The translations under genes and the position numbers were made by a program. Of a DNA stretch of 63,897 nt, positions 24,927 through 31,819 are shown in pieces (positions within the stretch are counted from its first letter, which is position 1; the number at the start of each line of letters is the position of its first letter). The DNA is from Halobacteriovorax sp. GTDB lineage: Bacteria; Bdellovibrionota; Bacteriovoracia; Bacteriovoracales; Bacteriovoracaceae. The notes under the pieces were generated by a model. It was not told where the DNA came from and searched no databases. It saw nothing but the letters and a program-made list of their open reading frames with translations. Where the stretch lies: NCBI GenBank assembly GCA_002720865.1, contig PBIO01000032.1:1-63897 (forward strand). The letters are read 5' to 3'.

Positions 24927-24950
24927 GGAATTAGGAATAATCGTTTTATT
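24927..24950 (-). promoter_or_regulatory. AATAAAACGATT promoter-like motif, copy A
   Basis: Reading on the minus strand from 24950: AATAAAACGATTATTCCTAA, then TTCC. A GATAAA box begins 7 bp after the 24-bp block. It points to the EF-hand gene, whose ATG is 86 bp from the motif start. It is one of four copies in the window. Confidence 0.55.
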
Positions 24951-24976
24951 AACTTTTTTGCTTAGGTTAAACCTAA

Positions 24977-25222
24977 TTATCTTCGTCTAAGGAATTTGAA
25001 GCTATTTATATAAAGGTAGCCACCTTGGATAGTTCCCTTGATCCTAAGCTTCTCTTTACAATATTCCGTTAGTGATTCTGCTTTTAGATCCATATAGATG
25101 GGATACTCCCGTGAGTCCTGGTCGATAAGGCTCATCTCTAACACATTTCCGCCTTCATCCCAGTCTGTTGCTTTAATGGTTCCTTCAAAAATGCCTGCTC
25201 TACTAATAACTTCGCTGTACAT
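24977..25222 (-). CDS. Small cytoplasmic protein of unknown function
   Basis: Encodes 81 residues without signal peptide or membrane segment. The alternation of strands with glycine turns (GIFEGTIKATDWDEGGNVLEMSLID, then LRIKGTIQGGYLYINSFKFL) suggests a small beta-barrel, possibly OB-like. AAGGAG precedes the ATG. Motif copy B lies about 64 bp upstream. No family is recognised. Confidence 0.65.
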   Translation of the reverse strand: MYSEVISRAGIFEGTIKATDWDEGGNVLEMSLIDQDSREYPIYMDLKAESLTEYCKEKLRIKGTIQGGYLYINSFKFLRRR

Positions 25223-25262
25223 AAAGCTCTCCTTTTTGTTGCTTCTATTGTCGGCTCCAATT

Positions 25263-25286
25263 GGATTTCGTAATAATCGTTTTATT
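25263..25286 (-). promoter_or_regulatory. AATAAAACGATT promoter-like motif, copy B
   Basis: Minus strand from 25286: AATAAAACGATTATTACG, then AAATCC, followed after exactly 10 bp by GACAAT. It points to the 81-residue gene starting at 25222. Confidence 0.6.
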
Positions 25287-25323
25287 TGATGAAATAATTA
25301 GGAAAAAACTAACTGAATTCCTG

Positions 25324-25347
25324 AATAAAACGATTTTTTTAGAACCC
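25324..25347 (+). promoter_or_regulatory. AATAAAACGATT promoter-like motif, copy C
   Basis: Plus strand from 25324: AATAAAACGATTTTTTTAG, then AACCC, followed after exactly 10 bp by GACAAT. It points to the thioredoxin-fold gene at 25383 and is only 38 bp from copy B on the opposite strand, so the two form a divergent promoter pair. Confidence 0.6.
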
Positions 25348-25382
25348 AGATCGAGGTGACAATATGGGAAATGGAGGTATCT

Positions 25383-25619
25383 ATGAGACAGAAACAAATT
25401 GACCTATTTAGCACGAATTTGAGACGAGACAGGGCCATCATTCAATACGTAAGAAGCTTAGAGGATAGTCATTACCTCGTTAATATCTACGATCTTTCTA
25501 AAAAAGTTAAATCCAAGCTTTACGAATATCTTAAGTCTGGATGCGATATCGATAAAACCCCGGCCATCGTTGTGGATGGCGAAATCCTAAGTAGCTATAA
25601 CGATCTTAAAGCGAGCTAG
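25383..25619 (+). CDS. Small thioredoxin-fold protein without CxxC
   Basis: The ATG at 25383 with GGAGG upstream gives 78 residues. The chain resembles a glutaredoxin or thioredoxin fold: a helix and strand (HYLVNIYDLSKK), then TPAIVVDGEILSSYNDL with the cis-proline loop. There is no CxxC, only one cysteine (SGCDID), so it is not a standard reductase. Motif copy C drives it. Its last codons form the left copy of the 30-bp direct repeat that brackets the antiporter gene. Confidence 0.65.
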   Translation: MRQKQIDLFSTNLRRDRAIIQYVRSLEDSHYLVNIYDLSKKVKSKLYEYLKSGCDIDKTPAIVVDGEILSSYNDLKAS

Positions 25620-25637
25620 GAAATTGAGTATCTAAAG
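25608..25637. repeat. 30-bp direct repeat, left copy, bracketing the antiporter gene
   Basis: Positions 25608-25637 match 26555-26584 at 26 of 30 bases, starting with AAAGCGAGCTAGG. This copy holds the stop codons of both the thioredoxin-fold gene (plus) and the antiporter gene (minus). The two copies are 947 bp apart. Confidence 0.85.
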
Positions 25638-26554
25638 CTTAGGTACGAGATAAAGAGAATGACGAGAATGACCCCTTCCGGTCTTGTTAGTGTTCGGTCG
25701 CTTCTAAATAATGGATAGCAAATTATTGTGGCACCTAGCATGACCGGAAAGTCTATCCTGACGAGCTCATTACTCACAACGAGAGCACTTTCAGTAACAA
25801 CTCCTGAAACGCCTCCGATTGCTAGTATATTATAAAGATTACTTCCAACCACATTACCTATGGCAAGATCCCCTTTTCCTCTGATTGCGGCCATAACTGA
25901 AGCAATGACTTCTGGGAGTGAGGTTCCGCAGGCTACAATAGTTAGGCCAATAATTGTTTCTGAAACCCCTAAGGAGCGGGCCACCTCACTAGTTCCAAGA
26001 ACCAAGAATTTTGCTCCATAGATAACCGAAACTAATCCGACAAGAATTAAGATAGAGTTTATTAATAGTGAAGGCTTAACTCCTTCGTTTAGCTCTTTAC
26101 CCTTGGTTTCTTTAAGGGCATTTTTCACTAGTAGGTATGTATAACTAATACAAAGTCCTATCAAGAAAACAGCTTCATACTTCGCTAGCTTTTGGTCCCA
26201 AAGAAATCCATAAAAAAGGAATGTAATAAAAATAAGAAAAGGAATCTCTTTTTTAATAATTGATAAATTTATTTTTAAGGGAATGATGAGTGAGGATAAA
26301 CCTAGGATAAAGAGAATATTAAAAATATTACTCCCTATAATATTACCCATGGCAATCTCTGGATTACCAGACATACTGGCCTTTATACTAACTGCTAGTT
26401 CTGGAGCACTTGTTCCTAGGGCCATAATTGTTAGCCCCACAACGATGGAAGGTATTCCTAAACGAAGGGCAATTGAAGAAGCTCCTCTTACAAGGCCTTC
26501 TCCTCCGGCAATTAGTAATATGAAACCTATTATAATTTGAACAGTGCTAGTCAT
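25616..26554 (-). CDS. Na+/Ca2+ antiporter (CaCA family, YrbG/CaxA-like)
   Basis: The 312-residue integral membrane protein has about ten hydrophobic segments in two homologous halves. Each half has the CaCA alpha-repeat: VGLTIMALGTSAPELAVS with GNIIGSNIFNILFILG, and IGLTIVACGTSLPEVIAS with GNVVGSNLYNILAIGG. It exchanges sodium or potassium for calcium across the inner membrane. It is the last gene of the operon starting with the NhaR-like regulator. It is bracketed by a 30-bp direct repeat, and its final residues RYSIS copy those of the preceding PP2C protein (RYSAS). No Shine-Dalgarno is evident. Confidence 0.9.
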   Translation of the reverse strand: MTSTVQIIIGFILLIAGGEGLVRGASSIALRLGIPSIVVGLTIMALGTSAPELAVSIKASMSGNPEIAMGNIIGSNIFNILFILGLSSLIIPLKINLSIIKKEIPFLIFITFLFYGFLWDQKLAKYEAVFLIGLCISYTYLLVKNALKETKGKELNEGVKPSLLINSILILVGLVSVIYGAKFLVLGTSEVARSLGVSETIIGLTIVACGTSLPEVIASVMAAIRGKGDLAIGNVVGSNLYNILAIGGVSGVVTESALVVSNELVRIDFPVMLGATIICYPLFRSDRTLTRPEGVILVILFISYLSFRYSIS

Positions 26555-26584
26555 AAAGCGAGCTAGGAGGCTGAGTATCTGAAG
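26555..26584. repeat. 30-bp direct repeat, right copy
   Basis: The second copy of the repeat at 25608-25637. It spans the 8-bp gap before the antiporter start and the last codons of the PP2C gene. Confidence 0.85.
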
Positions 26585-27336
26585 AGGATAAGTGAGTTAT
26601 CGTCGTAAAGATAAGTTTCCGGGTCCTCTTCAGTTTTCTTTTTATAATTCAATACTCTTTCTTCAAATGATCCGGCCGTTGAAAAAGAGGCGATCTCCTC
26701 GATACGAAAATGCTTTGAAACTCCGTCGCTCATAAGAGCGATTATATCCCCATCCGCTAAAGGGATTTTTTGTGAGACTTCGATTCGCATGGGCTCAAAG
26801 CCTACTCCGTTTGAAACAATATTATCTTCCACAAGATGAGCCTCTTCCGATTGCTCATGGGGAATAAGACCCGATTCAATTCCGTAGCCAAGGGGTGAAT
26901 GCTCAATGGTTCGGTACTTTATTTTTCCGCGGCTTCCAAAAAGGTAGGAAACGGAGTCGCCGCAATTAAAAAACTGTACCTGACCTTCCTCGATAAGGAC
27001 TCCCGTAAAGGTAGCCCCGGCCCCAATTTTGAGGGCCTTAACTTCTAGATCAGCTTTTTCAATGGCATCTAGGAATTCTCCTCGGTCTAAGGATTTTGAT
27101 AATGCGTTTAGAATCGTTTCACAGACGATCTTGGAAGCTCTTTCTCCTCCCTGGTGACCGCCCATTCCATCAGAAACGACGAGGGCCTTACACTGCTCAT
27201 CTACGGCATAGACCCCAAGGCAATCTTGATTAGGCTTTTCGTAAATGGACTTACAGGAAAGTAAATCAGCGCTACCGTTTTTATACTCACAAAGAGTATG
27301 TTCTTTTTCCGATTGTAGAATGATGGACTTGCTCAT
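26563..27336 (-). CDS. PP2C-type serine/threonine phosphatase
   Basis: The 257-residue soluble protein has the PPM/PP2C metal-binding signatures: YAVDEQCKALVVSDGMGGHQGGERAS, FNCGDSVSYLF, ALMSDGVSKH and the terminal DDNSLILF. It removes phosphate from Ser/Thr residues using Mn2+ or Mg2+. Its start overlaps the kinase gene by one base, so the two form a coupled kinase/phosphatase switch, probably with the kinase or its targets as substrate. Confidence 0.92.
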   Translation of the reverse strand: MSKSIILQSEKEHTLCEYKNGSADLLSCKSIYEKPNQDCLGVYAVDEQCKALVVSDGMGGHQGGERASKIVCETILNALSKSLDRGEFLDAIEKADLEVKALKIGAGATFTGVLIEEGQVQFFNCGDSVSYLFGSRGKIKYRTIEHSPLGYGIESGLIPHEQSEEAHLVEDNIVSNGVGFEPMRIEVSQKIPLADGDIIALMSDGVSKHFRIEEIASFSTAGSFEERVLNYKKKTEEDPETYLYDDNSLILFRYSAS

Positions 27337-28067
27337 TAGTTTCTCCAGCTCATAGTTTCAAGATGAACTCTTAACTGCGAGAGGTTCTTAAACTTCTTTA
27401 GGATTAAGCTCTTTTTTAAACCACAACAAATATCTTTAACTTCTTGAGGTTGTTTTTGATAAGTTTTAGCTCCCCCAAGTACATCGTAAAGAATCCTTAC
27501 GGCGTCACAAATATCATCTTTAAAGTCTTGGGACTTAGGTGCCCCCCAATAAAACATATCAAGGAGTTTTAACTCAAAGCCAAGGCCAAATCTTTGAACG
27601 ATTATATTATCTGTATGAAGGTCCCCATGATATTCCCTTAACCCGTGAATATCCTCTAGACCTTTTACTAAAGTATGAAGTAAAAGCAGCCCCTGAAAAG
27701 GATGCATCTTTTTTCCTTTAAGAGAGTTTAAGAAGGAAGAAAGGGTTTCACCCTCAACATAATCAGAAATTAGATAAGTAATCTTATGATCTTCTATAAC
27801 GATCGTATCCTGCGTCAGATATTGAATGAGTATAGGACAAGACCTAAGTTTATGTAGTTTATTGGCATAAAATTTTGCTGACTTATTTGCTTTATTTCTT
27901 TCTGGTAGGAAGAACTTGGCCGCTCGCTCAATACCCGTAGCAACTTCGCGAATTTTATAAACCTCTCCTTCCCAGCCTTCCCCAAGTTTTTCAATGATCT
28001 CATACTTATCTGAGATAATTTCTCCTTCAGGAAAGTCGAATTTTAAGATTTTCTTTTTCTTTTTCAT
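27336..28067 (-). CDS. Small Ser/Thr protein kinase-like protein
   Basis: The 243-residue protein has a Gly-rich loop (GEGWEGEVYK, 29-38), a candidate ATP-binding Lys51 (AAKFF) and the catalytic loop HGDLHTDN (147-154; Asp149, Asn154). The DFG motif is altered to LDMFYW, keeping the metal-binding Asp. HGD in place of HRD is common in small bacterial kinases. There is no membrane segment or sensor domain. It lies between the deacylase and PP2C genes in one operon. Confidence 0.8.
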   Translation of the reverse strand: MKKKKKILKFDFPEGEIISDKYEIIEKLGEGWEGEVYKIREVATGIERAAKFFLPERNKANKSAKFYANKLHKLRSCPILIQYLTQDTIVIEDHKITYLISDYVEGETLSSFLNSLKGKKMHPFQGLLLLHTLVKGLEDIHGLREYHGDLHTDNIIVQRFGLGFELKLLDMFYWGAPKSQDFKDDICDAVRILYDVLGGAKTYQKQPQEVKDICCGLKKSLILKKFKNLSQLRVHLETMSWRN

Positions 28068-28076
28068 AACTGTCCC

Positions 28077-29093
28077 TTATTCAAAGTCTTCATGCCCAGG
28101 AATCTCATCAGGAGTAGGCTCAATCAAGTTTACACCAAGATGAAGGATCCTGGTTCCACCATCACAATTTGGTCTCACATTCTTTCCTATAACAACTCCA
28201 GCTCGATCGGCCTTAACCTCTTCTTTTACTTGCCCGAAGACATCATAAACTTTTGCAATGACCTGCCCTTCTTTAATTTCATCGGAGAGCTTTGGAAAGA
28301 CTTCTACAATGCCGCCTCTTTTTGAATGAATCCAATAGGAGTGATCACAAACAAAGGCGTCTGTAACCATATCCACAACTTTACCTTTAATCATTTTTAA
28401 AAATCTCATGGTATTTAAAACACCATCTAAGGTTTCATCCACGAGGTTTTGTTGAAAGGCGTTTGGATTTCCAATCTCAACCGTAATACAAGGAATGCCA
28501 TTATCATTGGCCCAAGACCGTAGGGTTCCCTCTTCATCTGACTTTTGAACGATTATATGAGGATTTTGAAGATAGGCCAAGGTCCTGGTTTCTTCTTGTT
28601 CTAAATCAGCTCTTAGGTAAAGGGAGTTTACTCTTCCATGACTGGCCGTATGCATATCTAGAAGATAATCGAATTTTTTTACAATCTTATTAATAAAATA
28701 GTGAGCGTAAATATTACTTGGGGGTCCCCCCTCTTTTTTACCAGGCATGATTCTATTTAAATCCACATTATCGGAAAAGAACCTTTGGTTTAGAAGGTAG
28801 CCAGGAACATTGGCGATGGGGACAAGAACCAGGCTTCCTTTTAATTTCTTAGGATCTATTTCTTGAATTAGTTTAAAGATTGTAGAAATTCCATTTAGCT
28901 CGTCCCCGTGAATGGCCGCGGTGATTCCGAGAACAGGGCCCTTTTCCATTCCTCTAACAACGACGAGAGGGACTCTCCAAGGAACCCCGAGGGCATTATC
29001 AGAAATATGAACTTGAAATCTATGAACTTCTCCTCTTTTGAGGCTTGAGATTTTTAATTCTTCTTTAGTTTTTACTGTTAATATTTTTTCCAT
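28077..29093 (-). CDS. Succinylglutamate desuccinylase/aspartoacylase-like zinc deacylase
   Basis: The 338-residue protein has the M14-like zinc site: HGDE at 62-65 (His62, Glu65), LDMHTAS with His148, and the probable catalytic Glu206 in ITVEIG. A C-terminal beta-rich domain follows. The family cleaves N-acyl amino acids or related amides. It starts 1 bp after the ATP-grasp-like ligase gene ends, so one enzyme may make and the other may break the same bond. That is inference. Confidence 0.85.
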   Translation of the reverse strand: MEKILTVKTKEELKISSLKRGEVHRFQVHISDNALGVPWRVPLVVVRGMEKGPVLGITAAIHGDELNGISTIFKLIQEIDPKKLKGSLVLVPIANVPGYLLNQRFFSDNVDLNRIMPGKKEGGPPSNIYAHYFINKIVKKFDYLLDMHTASHGRVNSLYLRADLEQEETRTLAYLQNPHIIVQKSDEEGTLRSWANDNGIPCITVEIGNPNAFQQNLVDETLDGVLNTMRFLKMIKGKVVDMVTDAFVCDHSYWIHSKRGGIVEVFPKLSDEIKEGQVIAKVYDVFGQVKEEVKADRAGVVIGKNVRPNCDGGTRILHLGVNLIEPTPDEIPGHEDFE

Positions 29094-29094
29094 G

Positions 29095-30525
29095 CTACAC
29101 CATGATTTCCTTTAAAAGTGACTCGTCATTATCAAGGGATTTAAAAAGTTTTATCCTAAACTGTCCCTTGGAAGTTATTAAATTCTGGGCCATTTTATCT
29201 ATAGCGATAATCGTTAAAACAGTTTGAATATAGGCTTCAATTAAATCATCTGTTCCAATTCCTAATTGATTAAAATCTTTCCTATCCATAAGCATCAATC
29301 TTGAGGTATCTGAATCCCATTGATTTTCCCCTGTCTTAATAGAAAGGTTTGTTCCTAAAACATCCCAACTTGCCGTGGTGAGCTCCGACGTTAAGGGAGT
29401 TCTGGCCCTTCTTGCATAAATAGCGCAAGGGGCAAATCCTTTTGGCGTGGAATAAACCATCATCCTAAGATCTGCGATAAAGATATTTCCTTTTTTATTG
29501 GGAACTGTCCCTACGTGAAAGAAACGTCCGTGCTCACTACTGGAGCTCCAGTCATAATGACCAATTAAGCTTTGAACAATAAATTGGTCATAGGGATAAT
29601 CCTCTTTCATAAAGGCATCAAGCTCTTCATCACTTGTAATGGTATAAACACCTTGCCCCGCATTTGAATAGGGGTTTTTAATAACGGCCTTTCCGCCGAA
29701 TTTTTGAACCCAAAGAGGAATCTCAAGCTTACTTACATCTTTAATAGTCTCTGGCATATTAATTTTTAGCCCAGTTTGGGCAATCTCAGAGTTAAAAAGC
29801 TCATAGGCCTTATTAGCAAGAAGCTTATTTCTCCCCCCAGAAAGACAAACAAGAGTTGAGTTATAAATAAAGGTTTTAGTTACGACTGGAATTCTATTCC
29901 AAGGCTTTTGAGTCACGTAACGAAAGGCAGCTCTAATTGGAACTTCTTCTCCATCTTGAAGAACATGCATAACTCCGTCTTTAAAACTAACATGTTGATC
30001 CTCTTCGTTAAAATGAGGGATTAATAAAACTTCTTCTCCGGACAGATCAGCCAGGGTTGCGGCGTAGCCTGAGGTTTCCATATAGTTTTTATCATAAATA
30101 ACAGCAAGCTTTCCCTTTGGAAGACGCTTCTTTTTCTTAACTGCTGGAAGAAAAGAGTTTTCTATTAAGAATTTATAACCGCGGTGCTCATCAGAATCAC
30201 TTCTAGGAGGCATGGACTTTTGTCCAGAAGGACAGGAGTTCGTTTCAAGAACAACCATCTTTCGGTTGCCAGCCTCAGTAGTCACATAAAAAAGATCCGA
30301 GCCTCCCCAGTAAAAATACTTTGCTTCATATTTTAAAAGTTCCCTTAATGCATCCACATCCACTTGAGGATTTAAATGAGAGTATCTATTTAAGATTCTC
30401 TCATGATCGAGATTAAAAAAATGGCTGACAAGGGCATGAAGCTGAGAGTTCAAAGCCTTTGGATAAAAGTGGTTCTCTTGTTCAAATTCATCTGGCTTAA
30501 ACAGCTCAATTTTTCTATCTTTCAT
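29095..30525 (-). CDS. ATP-grasp-like ligase, possibly circularly permuted
   Basis: The 476-residue soluble protein has features of ATP-grasp amide ligases: VVLETNSCPSGQKSMP near residue 90, AAFRYV, SGGRNKLLANKAYELFN, GGKAVIKNPYSNAGQGVYTI (a Lys and Gly-rich loop) and IADLRMMVY. The order, with the substrate-type segment first, resembles the glutathionylspermidine-synthase-like permuted group. The product is unknown. It lies between a LysR regulator (2 bp) and an AstE/AspA-like deacylase (1 bp). Confidence 0.6.
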   Translation of the reverse strand: MKDRKIELFKPDEFEQENHFYPKALNSQLHALVSHFFNLDHERILNRYSHLNPQVDVDALRELLKYEAKYFYWGGSDLFYVTTEAGNRKMVVLETNSCPSGQKSMPPRSDSDEHRGYKFLIENSFLPAVKKKKRLPKGKLAVIYDKNYMETSGYAATLADLSGEEVLLIPHFNEEDQHVSFKDGVMHVLQDGEEVPIRAAFRYVTQKPWNRIPVVTKTFIYNSTLVCLSGGRNKLLANKAYELFNSEIAQTGLKINMPETIKDVSKLEIPLWVQKFGGKAVIKNPYSNAGQGVYTITSDEELDAFMKEDYPYDQFIVQSLIGHYDWSSSSEHGRFFHVGTVPNKKGNIFIADLRMMVYSTPKGFAPCAIYARRARTPLTSELTTASWDVLGTNLSIKTGENQWDSDTSRLMLMDRKDFNQLGIGTDDLIEAYIQTVLTIIAIDKMAQNLITSKGQFRIKLFKSLDNDESLLKEIMV

Positions 30526-30527
30526 TT

Positions 30528-31394
30528 TTATAACTCATTCTTTAGTAGTTTATAACCAAGCCCTTTATAACTCTTTTTTACAATTCCCCAAACAGAAGTT
30601 TCAAGTTCTGTAACCTCTCCTAGAACAATAACATCCTTGTTCTGGCAGATTCGATTCTTGGCTACCTCAGGAACGATCACAAAACCTAGTCCATTTTCAG
30701 CAACCATTTGCTGTAAATCTATATCATCTGCCTCACCTATTATTTTAGGAGAGATTGTATTCTTGGAGAAGAATAGCTCAATTTCATACTTTAGAAAGGA
30801 TTCATTTGTATAATTAAAAAAGGGAATCTCATTTAAGGATTCAGGGAATCCCTTTTTATGCTTTCGGTACTTTTTATGGGCAATTGCGTAGGCTTTATTG
30901 ACCCCCATACGATAGCTGTCCATGGTGCTTGAGATTGAGTCCTTTGAGTCAGTAAACACAATATCAAGATTCCCTTCCTCTAAATCTGCCAATAAAAGGT
31001 GCCGCTGGTTTTCGATAATATTCACAGCGACCTCATCTCTTCCAAAAAGAGGTAGAATATTATCGTAAAGAAAGTACTGGGACATAAAGTGAGTGATCCC
31101 AATATCTAAACTCTTCTTAGGAATATTTAACTTATTTCTTAATGTAGAAGTAAGTTCCCGGGACTGCTCAAAGATTTGCTCGGCGTACCTTAAAGCTAGC
31201 TTCCCTTCTTTAGTCAAACTAAGGCTTCTATTTTTTCTCTCAAAAAGCTGGCAATCAAAGAATTCCTCTAAAAGCTTAATTTGATCACTAATGGTGGGCT
31301 GAGAAACAAAGAGCTTTTCAGAGGCGGACTTGATTGAGCCCTCCATCGAGACAATATAAAAGTAGTATAAGTGGTTGAAATTTAAGCGATCCAT
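30528..31394 (-). CDS. NhaR-like LysR transcriptional regulator
   Basis: Encodes 288 residues with the opening LNFNHLYYFYIVSMEGSIKSASEKLFVSQPTISDQIKLLEEFFDCQLFERK, close to NhaR, the sodium-responsive activator of nhaA in enterobacteria. The effector domain follows. It is the first gene of an operon whose last gene is a cation antiporter, which fits an ion-sensing role. Motif copy D lies in the 119-bp gap to the divergent gene at 31514. Confidence 0.85.
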   Translation of the reverse strand: MDRLNFNHLYYFYIVSMEGSIKSASEKLFVSQPTISDQIKLLEEFFDCQLFERKNRSLSLTKEGKLALRYAEQIFEQSRELTSTLRNKLNIPKKSLDIGITHFMSQYFLYDNILPLFGRDEVAVNIIENQRHLLLADLEEGNLDIVFTDSKDSISSTMDSYRMGVNKAYAIAHKKYRKHKKGFPESLNEIPFFNYTNESFLKYEIELFFSKNTISPKIIGEADDIDLQQMVAENGLGFVIVPEVAKNRICQNKDVIVLGEVTELETSVWGIVKKSYKGLGYKLLKNEL

Positions 31395-31441
31395 TTATTC
31401 TCCTATTAAATATAGTTAACTTTAACCTAATTAAAAAAGTA

Positions 31442-31465
31442 AATAAAACGATTTTTCCTAAATCC
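31442..31465 (+). promoter_or_regulatory. AATAAAACGATT promoter-like motif, copy D
   Basis: Plus strand from 31442: AATAAAACGATTTTTCCTAA, then ATCC, followed after exactly 10 bp by GATAAT. It points to the exported protein gene at 31514 (72 bp), and lies 48 bp before the divergent NhaR-like gene. Confidence 0.6.
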
Positions 31466-31513
31466 GTTTTTGCCCGATAATCCGATTAACAAGAAACACT
31501 TAGAGGTGGAAAA

Positions 31514-31747
31514 ATGAAAGAATCAAACTTTAAAATTAGCTTAGCCCTACTCTGCGCCGGAATTGTGCTTTTACTCTCACTTCCAGGAAAAGCGCAGGAA
31601 ACTATTAATGTACCAAGTTCAACTGACTCTGTTTCAGAGGAAATGAGCGCAGTTGAAGAAGGAGCGACCGAAGAGGAAGTTCCCACCACTATTATGAATC
31701 CGGATAACAGTGAACTTTCCGAAGATGAGGACCTCATCGAGGAATAG
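31514..31747 (+). CDS. Small exported acidic protein
   Basis: Encodes 77 residues with a signal peptide or anchor (ISLALLCAGIVLLLSLPGKAQ). A strongly acidic, Ser/Thr/Glu-rich, probably disordered tail of about 48 residues follows. GAGG precedes the ATG. It is divergent from the NhaR-like operon and is the likely target of motif copy D. An acidic exported tail could bind cations, which is speculation. Confidence 0.65.
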   Translation: MKESNFKISLALLCAGIVLLLSLPGKAQETINVPSSTDSVSEEMSAVEEGATEEEVPTTIMNPDNSELSEDEDLIEE

Positions 31748-31764
31748 TTATCTTTCAACCTCTA

Positions 31765-31803
31765 TGGGGTCGTCATAAGAGTCTCTTCTTATCGGCGGCC
31801 CCA
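31765..31803. terminator. Imperfect hairpin between convergent genes
   Basis: TGGGG and GGCG/GTCG-type arms with TAAGA/TCTTA pair imperfectly around a short loop between the genes ending at 31747 and 31820. No clear T-run is present, so terminator activity is uncertain. Confidence 0.35.
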
Positions 31804-31819
31804 GTGGTGTAGAGAAGAA

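Noticed and set aside
25608-26584. 30-bp direct repeats as phage or ICE attachment sites
   Set aside because: There is no integrase, recombinase or tRNA at the site, and the bracketed segment holds only the antiporter gene.
31442-31490. Motif copy D as a FliA (sigma-28) promoter
   Set aside because: TAAA and CCCGATAA boxes are visible, but their spacing is about 10 bp instead of the expected 15, and the other three copies lack the FliA boxes.
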